A DNA stretch of 64,000 bases from Mactra quadrangularis (Eukaryota; Mollusca; Bivalvia; Venerida; Mactridae): contig CM046304.1 of NCBI GenBank assembly GCA_025267735.1, positions 682,001 to 746,000 on the forward strand. The letters run 5' to 3'. Shown here piece after piece: positions 1 to 13,400 of this stretch. A program made the translations under genes and the position numbers. The number at the start of each line of letters is the position of its first letter. The stretch's first letter is position 1. The notes under the pieces are model-generated. The model worked only from the letters and a program-made list of their open reading frames with translations. It made no database searches and had not been told where the DNA came from.

Positions 1-257
1 AGAGAGAGGATGTGATGATATAACATTATACCTACCATATATAGGTAACAGTGAGGTCAATTGTCTAGAATTTTTTTACTTTTACCTTGTAATTCAACAC
101 TAGACCAGGTATCATCTGGTTATACTTGTTTGTTATAAATATCGTGATGTAAATGAACGCTAGACTTTGCACGTAGGTAACTTGTATTTAGTCTCTGATT
201 AAAATTGACTTATCTACAGTGTACTCCGAAAAGTTCTTGAACGAATGAAAAACTGAT

Positions 258-575
258 CATTCATTCTGCAAGTAGATCTAATTCATTCATTCTGCAAGTA
301 GATCTAATTCATTCATTCTGCAAGTAGATCTAATTCATTCATACTGCAAGTAGATCTAATTCATTCATACTGCAAGTAGATCTAATTCATTCATTCTGCA
401 AGTAGATCTAATTCATTCATTCTGCAAGTAGATCTAATTCATTCATACTGCAAGTAGATCTAATTCATTCATACTGCAAGTAGATCTAATTCATTCATAC
501 TGCAAGTAGATCTAATTCATTCATACTGCAAGTAGATCTAATTCATTCATACTGCAAGTACATGTAGATCTAATC
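258..575. repeat. 26-bp tandem repeat, about 12 copies
   Basis: The unit reads about CTGCAAGTAGATCTAATTCA plus TTCATT and repeats exactly every 26 bp, with a T/A variant in the word CATTCTGC or CATACTGC. Units of the two types occur in blocks. The last copy carries a small insertion near 560. Confidence 0.95.
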
Positions 576-867
576 TTGTTATATTTGATTTTTTCAAAAA
601 AGGTGTAAGCAAACATGTTACAAACAGCAACAGCAAAACACAGTCATAAATTCTACATCTGGATGTGAGTATATATTTTTTGACAAACATACATGTAACA
701 CTCTTTCATAATAAAAAAACACAAAAAGACAGATAAGTTATTTTTTTTATAAAACTTATATAGTTAAATAATACAAATATGTTATATATATATACATAAT
801 AACACGATTAATCTTTCTGTGTAATATGAAATATCAATTGCACTTTATCCAAGGGGTTGGTAACATA
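576..867. other. AT-rich intergenic DNA, no feature seen
   Basis: No open frame, splice signal or repeat structure beyond a short (AT)n run near 785. It was searched for the missing GH3 3' exon without success. Confidence 0.6.
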
Positions 868-1886
868 CGAGGGATGATCCAAAATAACGTGGACTTTTGC
901 TACAGTTAACGTTTGTTAGGTACAATCAGAAAACAAAATGCATCAACATAAATAAGAATAAGTCCTGCATATTCTTACAAAATATCAGACAAAAATACTG
1001 ACTCAGTAAAAAATAATGATCGTTTGAAAACTATCACTATCAGTGACCCGGCGCGCGTCAACGACGTCTTCGTTACATGAATGGCATCGTCACTCACACA
1101 GCGCAGTACTCAATGTCAAATAACGGCAAATAGATTTAAGAATCGATTTACATTTGACATATGCAGGTTGCCGGTAAAAATGCGCTTGATTGTGCCGTAA
1201 CCCATTTCAAGCTTATCTGCAAAATCGCGAATGGTTAGACCTAGGTCCGTATTCAGCCCTTCCCGAATTGATTTCTCCGCCGTCGCTTCGTTTTTTTCTG
1301 TTTCTTCACCCATCCTGTCTTTCTTTAAAGCTTTCTCTACCCTTCCCAAACTTTTGGTGTCACTTAAAAACTAAACTTTTACTGACTGGAATTTTTCGTT
1401 TAGAGTTCTCAATCTATTAAAGCGTCTGCGTTGGCATTTTTTTTGAGAATATGACAAAATTTTATAATGCAACATACTTCCATCCGGTCAGGTGACAATA
1501 TTTTAACGTGCGTTGCGTTGGTGAGATCGTGTTATGAATGTTGTTTTCTCCATAACGCCTTGATCAAATGAAGTCAAATTTGGACATGACGTCACGTATA
1601 CACTTACACGTCAGTTGGTGAAATTTCGCGCTATTTGTTTCATTATTTTGTGAGAAACAATACATTATGTTTCTCAAACGTAGTGATTATAACGGAGCGC
1701 GCTGCATCGGCGTTACCTTGGTTATGAAAACGAATGATGGGGCCTTATGATTATAAATATTTGTAATTTTATTGCATTGTTTGATTCATTTAATGTTCCG
1801 ATTTACAACCATATAAGTTTTTTTTAAATATTGTTAAAATTGTAAGAGCAGTATTAAAAGTCCACGTTATTTTGGATCATCCCTCG
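868..1886 (-). mobile_element. Degenerate mariner-type transposon
   Basis: Inverted termini beginning CGAGGGATGATCCAAAATAA are flanked on both sides by TA, the target duplication of Tc1/mariner elements. A minus-strand fragment at 1349-1116 contains LTIRDFADKLEMGYGTIKRI, a helix-turn-helix resembling the N-terminal DNA-binding region of mariner transposases. At 1019 bp, with no intact catalytic domain, the element is inactive. Confidence 0.85.
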
Positions 1887-3019
1887 TAATCGACGATAAA
1901 CAATGAGTTTAATTAAGGCACTGCTTGAAAGTATATTGATGCCATCTAAGCTTGGCACTAAGTAGATATAGTGTGACGTCATATTACAGTCAGCCATTGT
2001 AGTGTTAAATGACGTCATCTATGTTAAGCTCTGGGGGCCGTTTCACTAACATTTGCGTAACTTAACGCAAACTTTAGTTACGGCAAGAACTTACGCAAAA
2101 CGTAAATTCATTTTAGTTGCGTTTCACTAAACCTTGCGTAGCGTAAATTAACGACAACGGTTCGTTTTACGGCAAAAATCATAAATATAAACAAAAAATG
2201 GCGGCCTGAAACTCTCCGATTCACACCTTCAAAACAGTGATAATGACTTGTAAACACTCTATACGTCATCAATATAACACGTCACTGCTTTTACTACACT
2301 CCATCAGTGATGATGCAACGTTTATTCATAACTTCACTGATCAGAACGCTGGATTGCATTGATTTATTTATTCGAACTGAAAGCAGCAATGTTCAGGATA
2401 TAACACTGATATATCTTCACCAACAAAATGTAAGTGTAATATTTCGTATACATGTGATATTTTAAGGAAATGATAATTCTAGCATTGGTGTCGTTGAGTA
2501 CTGTGCCAAGCGTCCAAGTGGCATATAATTCGTCCATGGATTTTTTCGGACAGTTCGCTTCCATTAACTCAGCACAGGCCAATATTTGCCTAGGAATGAC
2601 TTGCTAGACATGCCATTGGCATTGTAGAATAGATCAACCAAAACATCAATTCGTGAAATTATTGTCATGCATTGATTGCCAGATCATATGGGGCCCAAAC
2701 AAAACACCACTTCTGTATGATTCCTATTTCAATGTTGTTGATCGTTTGTTTTTGTTGGGTTTACATGTAACTGAGTAGCAACACATTGTGTCGGTCATAT
2801 AACGGTGGTGAGTCAACTTAATCAATGGAAAGGCTAAATCTCTTGATTTAGCTGTTAACCAACTGCTAAGCGCATAGTCTGTGACTGACAACTGTCCTAC
2901 ATAATTAAGAATCATTGGTACACGGCATTGGTAGGAGGGAGAATGGCTGTAGAAATAATTTCATGACCTTGCTTCAACAAAAGTATGCCCAATCCGAGAA
3001 TCAAACCCACAACCACCCC

Positions 3020-3375
3020 ATCAGTAGACAAGTGGACTACCAGCTGAGTTAGCCGGGAAGTCACCAATGTTGTTGTAAAAGTGTTTATTGTTCATTGGAG
3101 TTAAATTTAACTCCATGTCAACACAATTTATGTCATTTTACGGCGTCCAGGGCACCTAACCTAGCTTTCCTGGACCATTGTACTCACCTACCCTTACACA
3201 AGGCCAGAAACTTCTCCATATTATCTAATCAATGGAGGAAAATCGACATTTTTGTAAATTTTTTATGGAAGGGTATAACCTCCCCGGATGGGATTTGGAC
3301 CTGCACCCCCTTGGGTACAAGATTCCAAATCTTAGCGTGCTACCAACTGCGCTATCGACACTGGTTTTGTTGTAG
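3020..3375 (-). mobile_element. tRNA-derived SINE(s) inside the Harbinger-like element
   Basis: Read on the minus strand, 3375-3290 looks like a tRNA head (GATAGCGCAGTTGGTAGCA … GGTCCAAATCCC), followed by a body shared with copies at 6826 and 8205 (ACGGCGTCCAG, CTTTCCTGGACC). A second tRNA-like head is at about 3058-3020. Confidence 0.7.
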
Positions 3376-4737
3376 GAGTTACACTTACCTACCAAATCCT
3401 ATGTGGATCAATTATTGAATAAATTAATGCTGTCAACTTCTGTAGGTTTGTGTTTCAATATCACTAGAAAAGTTGAGTTCCTTATTCCTTATTTTTGTTT
3501 ATTACTAGTTATTTCTTATATTCATTTGTATAATTTCAGATCATTTTAAGAAAATATTGAAGAACAAAGGGGAATTGAACAAACAGTATAGATGATACTG
3601 TTCAGTGTATGATTTGTCATCAGTTTCAATACCATGAATTTGTATTTTGTGATTACATTGCTGAGAAGTTTTATTATCTCTATACAGAAATATTAACATT
3701 TCATTGCGTGAACAAAAATAATGTATTCATATGCATGCTTTGTTTTGTACTTTTTGTGTTCTATATATAAGACATAATTAATAGATCTTTGCCAAAATAA
3801 ATTTATATTATTATAATTGAACATTGTGTTTGTTTGTAATTTCAAGCTCACAAGCCATTATGTCAATGGTTTTATCTGCTTGAGTCTGATAATCAACTAT
3901 CAAAGAGTTTTATATATCATCAAATGAATGCAACACTGCTTTATCTTGTTTCCTTTTCAAAATTACCCATTTAAAACATGTAGTTATTTTTTTATTATAT
4001 GCAGATATATAATCAGATTGGGTATGTTTTGCAAGCCTTAGAAATAGTTCAATTAATTAGAGAAAGAAAACCATTGTTGCATTTCTTTGAGGTTATGTGC
4101 ACCTATATGTTCTTGTAATTTTGATGTGGAAAAAATTGAGTAGCCTGACTCAGTTTCAAAAGTGTTAAAATAACTCTATGAATCTTGGACCTGCATGTAA
4201 GCGGAGTCATTAAAGAAATGGTTGAGTAAAACTGCTCTATCACCTCCAGACACATGCAGATGTATACATGTACAATGTATATGTTGAAAATGGCATAATT
4301 GGAACAAGTTCGTCTTTAATTCACTGGCTTGAGGCCAATACATCCTAGATTTTAGCACAAGAGAATAAAACTGAAACATGATACATGGTGTCACTCTTCA
4401 GTATATTTAAATTAGAAGTCACAGTCTATATATAGATGTAAACTTGGGGCATATAATGCAAATGTAACTTCAGAAGAAAAATAAACAAAACATGGGCACA
4501 GAGTCTGTGTCAAAATGACACACAGTTTTACATATTGAGCACATATAATGTCTTCATTCTTAATATGGATCATTGCAACTATTTTGTGCCAAACAATGCC
4601 ATTGTTTTGCTGAAAAACTGATCCTTTTCTGGGAAGTTTACAGAATCTTGTTATATTGAAGACATATACTCAGCAGGAATATCATAAACATATTTTCTAG
4701 CATTCCATGGGCGGAACCAGCAGGGAGTCTGTAGAAT

Positions 4738-5252
4738 ACATGGGCGGATCCAGTGGTAGGGGGGTCAGGGGGTCCGGCCCCCCTAGAATTTTGAAAATGC
4801 ACATGTCCATTAGTGTATTTCTTGCTTGTAAGTAATTTTTAAGTAGTATAAAGCAATTTTTCTCGGTGCTTAACATAGCATGATAGTTTTAATGGTTATG
4901 TAGCTTTATTATCAATATGTTGCATTTTTTCTGCAAAATGTGTATAATGTGGTTGTGGTTCAAGGTTCGGACCCCCCTAAAAAAATCCGACCCCCTAGAA
5001 AAAAATCCTGGATCTGTCCCTGGAATTTGGAAAATGCACATGTTCATTAGTGAATTTCTTGCTTTGACGTCATTTTTAAGTAGTATGAATCAATTTTTCT
5101 CGGTGCTTAACATAGATTTAATGGTTATGTAGTTTTTATGATAAATATGTTGCATTATTGTGCATTATTGCGCAAACTGTGAATAATGTGGTTGTGGTTC
5201 AAATGTTTGGACACCCTAGAAAAAGTTCGGCCCTTCTGGAAATACTTTGGAT
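4738..5252. mobile_element. Two partial copies of the GGGGCGGATCC MITE family
   Basis: The segment starts GGGCGGATCCAGTGG and ends GGATCCGCCCTG, and contains two copies of the family core (TGTCCATTAGTGTATTTCTT, then TGTTCATTAGTGAATTTCTT). The core runs in the opposite direction to the copies at 15.5, 19.5, 42.4 and 54.2 kb. Confidence 0.75.
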
Positions 5253-6149
5253 CCGCCCTGTTAAAACAATCTGTTCGCAATAACAATTCCCACCTCAAAT
5301 ACAAAATTATTATAGTCTATGCACACGTGTATTTTTAGTAACAGTTGTCTATAATATTTTGGGGTGGGGAATCTTTCATGCTGGCAGCAAGTGGACCCAA
5401 GTTATAATGCCTGTGTTTAACTTCATTTGGAAATCGGTCTTAATCATAAATTTCAATGGAAATAATCCCGACTGCAAGCTATCTGCATTCGCCGGTAATA
5501 TTATTTAAGGGGAGATCACTGTGTATATACAGCTGTCATTGGTTAGTGACGTTTTAAAGAGAGAACACGACGCATTCTGTGAACACGGTGTAGCCATTCA
5601 ATGTCACATAAAGGTTACTCAAACCCATACATGTATTTAATTACAATCATGCAAGGAAAATAACATTTTGGATATAAATCATTGAATATTTAGATGAGAC
5701 AACATTGAACGGAATGAATAATATGTCACTTTGAGTCTCTGACTTAAATTCATGGTTCTAGGAAGTTCGAATGAGGTCAAAATTCATTTAAATAAAATGT
5801 TCGTCACTTAACACATGCCTAACATATAAGGAAATGCCCCGCTAATACAAAAACGAACGCCGTTGAGTCACGAGTTTACGCAAATTTTAGATTTTTAAAG
5901 TACCTTTTCGTTTGCGTAAAGTTACGCTGATATTTACGCAAATAAATAGTTACGCAAATCCATTGAAACGCTCTAAGAAACGTAACTTTAGGTTACGCTC
6001 GAAACTTACGCAAATGAGCAGTTACGCTTGCGTAAATGCTTTAGTGAAACGGCCCCCTGGATAATAATATCGCGAAGCCATTTATGGCGCTTTCTCGAGA
6101 AATGAGATGAAACCTTAGGAAGTCATTAAATGAACTTATAAACGCTTAG

Positions 6150-6390
6150 CAATGGGTAGAAATATTGTGACGTCGTCATAGCTTAGTTCTGAAAATAATA
6201 TTGTGACGTTATCTATGATTCTGAGAAGTTATATTGTGACATCATCCGTGGCTTGGTTCTGAGAAGAAATATTGTGACGTCATCCATGATTCTGAGAAGT
6301 TATATTGTGACATCATCCGTGGCTTGGTTCTGAGAAGAAATATTGTGACGTCATCCTTGGCTTAGCTCAGAGAAGAAATATTGTGACGGT
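6150..6390. repeat. Tandem repeat of ~70-bp dimers carrying TGACGTCA words
   Basis: Alternating units read CTGAGAAGTTATATTGTGAC ATCATCC… and CTGAGAAGAAATATTGTGAC GTCATCC…. The palindrome TGACGTCA or a one-base variant recurs in each unit. Confidence 0.85.
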
Positions 6391-6399
6391 AGCAAGGAG

Positions 6400-6824
6400 T
6401 CAATTAAATGTTGCAGTAATTCTGTATGGCGGATTATTTTTGGTATTTTATATTGTACGATGGACGAGGCTTCATTTAAACTTCTTGATAATTTTACCAT
6501 GGTCTCAAATGTTCCTGTTTTTACTTGTAAAAGTCTGATTGGTTTAATTCTTTCACATTGACGATGTTCAAAGTAAATATTGTGTAAATTACATAACTCT
6601 TTGTCGACCTGAAAGAAGGGGAAGTTTTATGTTTGTTTATGTTAAATATGGCATCACAATGACACTTTGAACTTTAGCCAGTCTTCGCCTTAAGTAATCC
6701 TTGACCCCGAACTGCGAGGCTGGCGAAAATGAATCGGGCTAGTGAAATTACTTATTTCATGTAAAAAAGGGAAGTTGATTATATCGCATTTTTCTATTGC
6801 CGATTCAACACAATGAAGGTTATT
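6400..6824. other. Unassigned DNA downstream of the last visible GH3 exon
   Basis: No open frame, exon-like segment or repeat was recognised. Confidence 0.5.
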
Positions 6825-6825
6825 A

Positions 6826-7062
6826 CACGGTGTCAAGTACACCTAACCTAGCTTTCATGGACACTCATCTAAATCCAGTACTCATATATCATTCCACATG
6901 GGCGGAAACTTCTCCATATACCTTATTAATGGACGAAAATTGACATTATTATCAAATTTTCATGGAAGGGTATTACTTTCCCGAGTGGAATAGGAACCCC
7001 TACTCACTTTGGGACACGGGATTCGAAAACCCGAATCGCTACCAACTGCGCTACCGACCCGA
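6826..7062 (-). mobile_element. tRNA-derived SINE
   Basis: On the minus strand a tRNA-like head (GGTCGGTAGCGCAGTTGGTA, B-box-like GGTTCC) is followed by the same body as the 3.1 and 8.2 kb copies. It sits 135 bp from the GH3 exon at 7198. Confidence 0.75.
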
Positions 7063-7197
7063 ATTACCTAGTATTAATATACAACATTTAATTGAAATAT
7101 ACGACAGAAAAAATGTTGTTTTATCGTCCTAGCAAGGAACAGAAAGTAAAGACAGATCAGATTCAAGATAAACAATATATCCATTTATATTACAAAC

Positions 7198-7411
7198 CAT
7201 TTGTTTCTCTTCTGATGTTAGGATTTCATCATGGCGGATTTCAATAAAAACAAAATAACAAGAAAATCCTGATACACAATCTGAAAATATACATTGTAGT
7301 ATTAGAACAATGACATTTGAGTTTTTTAGAATGAAAATCTGCAATAACAAAGTACAGCAAATACTTTTTACATATCGATACGTCACTTCCGGGACATCTG
7401 ATTGAAACACG

Positions 7412-7445
<34 letters not shown>

Positions 7446-10400
7446 TAATAAAGACTTTATTTTAAGAGGCTACACAATTGGATAAATCCAATCTTCCATG
7501 TGGGCCTCTAGATATAAAATTACAAGCTCGCTCATAAACTTATTTTCAATCTGGGTGCTTCACAATAAGGGTCACGTTTAGTATAACTAGTTACGTAACT
7601 AGTTAACCATTTAATTAACTAGTTAGTTATGAAGTTATCTAGTGAATGAAATGTGCCATCGTGTACCCTCTATTCAATAAACAGTTATTTTTTTTATTTA
7701 TGTTAAGAATGCTGTTTAATAATTTATAAACATTAACTGTGCGCAAGTAATTAAAATGTTATAACATACGCTACTTGTATTTATATCGGTTGTTGTAGCG
7801 AGATTTTACAGTATCCCTGATATCTTTTTTTGTAAAAAAAACTACTTGTAACCAGAACTAAACATTATAACAGCTTCGTCATTGTGAATGTATGAAATAC
7901 GATTTAGTCCGAAATACGATCTGAAGTCTGTTTTATAGAACAAAGTTTGGCAAGAGATGTTCATGGATTGTTCGCTCGACCGTTTCCTGTGTTTGACAGT
8001 GAATTTTTTCATATAATTGGGTGTATTTTTTTGCAAGCACATTGACAATTGTACAATTTTAAGTGAGGACAGTCTCGCTAAATCACCAGAAAGACTTACA
8101 GAGTTTCTAAATCCAAAATGTTTTATGTTTTTTAGTATAAATTAGAGCTATTGTCAAGAAAATGGAATATGACTGAATTTTTTTGCCTGCTTTTTTATAT
8201 ATATATAGATTTAACGCCGTGTCAACACAATTTAGGTCATTTTACGGCGTCCAGCGCACCTAAACTAGCTTTCCTGGACCATTATAGACCGATTATAGAC
8301 CATTATAGACCATCCGAACCCGTACCCCCTCGGGCACGAGATTCAAAATCCCGGCGCGCAACCAACTGCGCTATCGACGCGGATTTTTTTGCCTGCAATG
8401 ATGTGTAAAGAACAAAGCCGTGGAGAACCAAATGTAGAATGATAATAAGGGAGCATTCGGAACACCTCCACCTTTCATGAATGAATAATCTCGGAAGGAT
8501 TCGTGGGGGGTCTTCCCTGGATTTTTGGAATCTTACTACCAACGCGAGGCGAAGCACGTAACAGTAACGCAAAAAAGTTCTTGTAGTATACACACAGATC
8601 TTTGTCTAAACATTTTTATTTGTTTTAAATTGAACCAAATATTGTTTATCGATATCATTGAACTGTTTAATTTTAAATTTACGGACTAAAAACAAAACTT
8701 CATTTATCGCCTAAACTATCGTGTATTTGTTTACTTCAACACCGTTTTTCCAAAATGGCGTCTAAATATGTCCGAGGTTATTCGTAGCGAATGGCCGAGG
8801 AGTTCCGAATGGATAAGGGAGTTGATTTTCCACATAATTACTATAGAGTCTTTAAATCGTTAAGAAATGCCTTATTCAGTCAGCATTCATACTACATATT
8901 TTAAATCATACATGTATGTTGATAAACTTATTAATGTTGATTTTGGAATTGTTCAGGGCCAGGACCCTATATAGGGACCTTGTTTAGGGCTAATGTGAAA
9001 TTGTTTATTCTAAAATCTGGACTTTGTCCGAAAACTTTTAGAGAGTATTTTATAAGTACGAGAAACTAGACGTACTCCAGGCGACCAACATTTGAAGAAA
9101 GGGCAACCAGAATGACAAATATACGTAAAAAATATTTTTTTGATATTGAAGTGACAAATATAATTTAAAAGTAATTTTTTTAGCTTCAAGTGTAAAAGTA
9201 CATCTATTAATAGTTAATAGTTTAGGGTTGAATTAAGTTGGGCGTATAAGATCGACACTGTATGTTTATTTGTGTGAAAATTAACATAAAGATTGATAAC
9301 CATATTACTTAAATTACAAATGAAATATGGTCTAAACTTGGTCTCACATTTCAAAATAATTTTGTAACAAAAAAAAACCGTAAATATTTGAGTATCAGCT
9401 TCGTCACGTTTGCAGTGTTATTTTTCATTTTGAAGGACGAATTCTGAACAGAAATTTTCATCTACAGTGACTTACAAAATTCTATTGACAAAAACTTGTT
9501 TTTGGGATAAACTGCTTTATTTTACCAACGAATAAAAAGAAAAAAAAACTCTAAAATTCTAAAATCAGCATTAATTAGTTAATCAACATATAATTAAACT
9601 GTTACACGAGTGAGTTTTAAAATTGTTTGTAAAGTGTCTTTATTATTAGGTTTTACTAAAAATTGTATTTGTCAACTGACTTTTGGGGGAAACTGTACAT
9701 AAAAAAATGTCCGCTTTTTTCTTCAACGTATTTTATGAAAAATGTCCAGCTTTGAGATCGAAACGAGATATCCTTCATCTTGTGTTTTTTCGAACACTTT
9801 TTTCGAACGAAAAATAAAGAATGTTAAATTCGGATTACTCTGGCTTTATGCTTGGAATCACAGTCCGAGATAATGATAAAAAGAACGCTACATTCGGAAT
9901 ACTCGGAAAATATCGTTGTAATCACAGTCCGGAACAATGATAAAGAATAACGCCACATTCAGATTACTCGGAAATCATTGTTGTAATCACAGCAGAGTCA
10001 TGATGCCGTTTCATCAACGTTTTCGTAAATATGTAATTTGCGTAATGTACGATAATTGGTCGTTAAGAATTCCTTAAATCATTTCAAGCAGTAGACTTGT
10101 ATGCTACCGACTGAGCTAGCCAGGTACACCCAGTAAAGCTACAGTCCCATAAACATAAAAATAGCCGTGAGGGCACCGTACGGGCGCCGTGCGATCAAGC
10201 TCCGCAAGGACCCGTACGAACTCTTGCGTACCCGTACGGACTGTTACGTTTTTACCAGGGTCCGTGACATGAGCCCAGGATACACGTATCAGTTTCAGAG
10301 TCAAATCGTGAACAAAATCGTGGCCGAGTATGGATTAATCATACACATCTTCCAGCTACGGCTCCGTACGGGTGCGTTGTTTTGTACCACTCATGTGTGT

Positions 10401-13400
10401 ACCGTCACCTTAACACACAAGGCTTCCTACGATCTACGGCTGTCTGCACGTACGGGTCCGTAACAAGCCACAATTTTATGGGACTGAGGCATAACACGTA
10501 ACAGAACATTTGATATATTTTACCTCGCATTTTTTCTGTTGGTATATTTTCTGTCGTCACAAATTCTGTGATGGATTTATTCCATCTCTCAGCTGATTTA
10601 CGGATCGAGTCTGAGACGAGCACTTCCGGTACTTTTTCTCCAGCTAGATCTAAAATTTCACCTTTCCTGGAAATGATGTTGAAACAAGCTTGAGCTAAAA
10701 GTTCAAATACGTGCAGTGAAATAGAAAATTAATATTAAATAACTGTACAGTCGTGACTTGGTGGTGTTAAGTTATCTTTCCATACGTGTTCAGGGTTTAA
10801 TTAAAATAAGTTGACAACAATTATGGCTATATTATATAGGTAAGTGGATATGTACTCTGATTGAATGTAAAAATATTCAACGCATTTAGAAAATGTGAAA
10901 GAACCAACAATATACATTTATAGTCTTAAAAGTCAAAAGATATTAAAGACGTACTTAAAGATGTAAAAAAGTAAATCATGGACATGGTTGATTTTTTCAT
11001 CAAAAGGTATGAGCAGGTCAAGTTTTAGTCGACTTTGAAAACTTAGGTCCACGACCCCGGCTTTTATTTATTGCCTTTCAGTTTGTTATGTCCATTTGTG
11101 TTTTGATAAGTCAACTAACAAAACTATACCATCCTGGACTTGTGGATGTTATTGCGCTTACCTACCTTCTAATAAATTTATAACAAGGTATGTTTCCATG
11201 GAAACCAGATATTTGTACAATATCTTCGCTTCTATATCTGTATATACCATCATATGTTGTTACTACAAGTTCATATTGTCTTCCAATCACAACCTGTAAA
11301 TCACCATTCAAGTATAATTGTAATTATTTTCCTGCGCATCGGTCGAATGTTTCGCTAGTTCACTCTCTACCCTCTGCTAAAAGTCTATATGCAAAAAAAT
11401 AGACTGAAAAATTCTCACGCCCATAATTTCAAAATGTCGATATGCAAAGATATTTAACAGAATTGGATTAGTAAATAATGTGCATAATTATGACGTCATA
11501 GTCACGTGGTATTTCCAGCGTATGTAGTCGTATGAATATCTTGGTTTATTAGGGATTTGATTATTTCATGTAGAATTTATTTAACTTAATTGTAATTCTG
11601 TAAGTGACTGCTAATGCTCAGGTGTATCGATACATAACGTCTTTGATGGGACCATGCCAGTGGTCAATAGATTATGTCTTATCAATTACAAATCAAAGCA
11701 CTGATGACACTGATGGGACGGTGCTCCTGAAATTGTAAAAATGCTGATCATGTCGCTACCATTTAAATAAAAACAAAAAGTGTGCGTTTTATAAGAGTGG
11801 TCACAAATCAAAATAAGTTTGCAAGATTTCTGAATTTTCAAACATATTCTGAACTGTATTAAAGGAAGTGGTGTAGTTTCCTCAATAGGGTCGGAATTTT
11901 GAAAACATAATTAATTAATTAATTAAGTGCCTCATTAATGTCAAATATTACTGGTAGAAGTTATTACAAGACTACGTAAATGAGCGGACAGTTAATTAAT
12001 ATTCACATTAAGACGTGACCTGACCATGTACAAGTACGTGTTGTCTGCTCGTACAGTGACCTTTATAAGACCTTAGATTAGAAAATATACTTTCAGAATA
12101 AACCTATACATATTTATCGATGTAGATAAAATAGAGACAAAGATTCATCTTTGTAAATTCCAAAATCAACTTTAATTAGTTCATCAATATATTTATGATT
12201 CGAACTATTTCAATCAATAAGCTTATATTATTATAAACGTACTTGTAGTACGCATGGTCAATTTTTTTCAAAATATAACTAGTCTAAGAACTTATGGAGG
12301 ACACTGTAAGTTTTTAATCAGGCCGGTCAAAATGATGTCTACTCGCTGACTGCACTTCAGAAGCCAACACGTGTATTCTATATACATGATGTAAACAAAT
12401 TGTTTGCCATGTCAAGAATTCTTATGTTTCGTATACAACAGTACAATGTTTTTAAGAAGAAATACCTAACATAACCAACTCTAGGTTGACATTTTTTAAA
12501 CATTCCTTGAGTCGTCTAACATGTCCCTCTTAACAGTAAATATATGACATTATAATAATGGGTTTATGACAACTAGACATTTTATCATCATAGATCTTTC
12601 TATGTCATTTCATCTGTACCAATTAGAACTCGTCAACCACTGACGAGGTGCTCAGGTGTCAGACACAATTTTTTCTTCTTATTGTACATATAGAGAAAAG
12701 GTCTCTAACGTCTGTTAAAAGGTCATAGTAATCAAATCGTTACCGCATTTACAAAATGGCTCGATTGTCACTATCTGCTCTAGATGGATCATTCTATTAA
12801 GTACACACATGTTCAATATGTGCTATTACAAGGAATTTTTTGTCTGACATCTATAGGCGAGAGTAAGTGCTTTGTACAATGTCAAATCTTGTGCCCAGAG
12901 AGTTTAGTCCAGGGACTGGGAAAAGATCAAGTGACAGCTGCCACATGACAGATAAAATAATGGTAAATGTGGAGTTAAGCACAGATCATAAGACAGATAT
13001 TCCTACAATATATGAGACTCCAGTAACTATGGTAACAAAACATACCTCGTGACAGAGACTGGTTTCCGGTTTCTCTTCATCTGTATGTTCAACTGGTATA
13101 AACTCAACATAGTTGAAGGGAACCATCAACGTATATGACACTTCCGGTTCTAAAAGATCGAGATTGATACCATAGAAAGTCTCGGTACTAGCGTGAAAAG
13201 GCGAGAGTAGAGGCACGTGACCTAAATATCGCTCCTTCATTACGTTTGCCTGAAATTTAAAAAAATAGGGTTGTTACAAAGTACATGTTTATGAAATTAA
13301 GCAAGAATTGCTTCGGGGATTCAGTATGTTGCAGAAGTCTTCTTTTTGGATCCTTAATGATAAATGACTCATGTTATTTTTATGAATTTTTGTTTTCCAA

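Larger units (their letters stand above)
2034..6056. mobile_element. 4-kb Harbinger-like DNA transposon with decayed interior
   Basis: Both ends start GGGGCCGTTTCACTAA in inverted orientation and are flanked by CTG, a 3-bp duplication of the CWG type used by PIF/Harbinger elements. Subterminal regions repeat the word TTACGCAA many times. The interior has no intact transposase; a minus-strand fragment around 2582-2460 was not recognised. A SINE (3075-3375) and GGATCC-type repeats (4738-5250) have inserted inside. Mobility would have depended on an outside source. Confidence 0.75.

Noticed and set aside
2364..2582. Possible last exon of the GH3 gene
   Set aside because: The minus-strand frame lacks the GH3 C-terminal pattern and lies inside the Harbinger-like element.
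8303..8593. Minus-strand frame ending SIAQLVARRDFES
   Set aside because: This is the usual translation of a tRNA-derived SINE head, not a protein.
10116..10463. Overlapping open frames on both strands rich in Arg
   Set aside because: They lie entirely within the CAGTCCCATAAA MITE and come from its CCGTACGGGT words.
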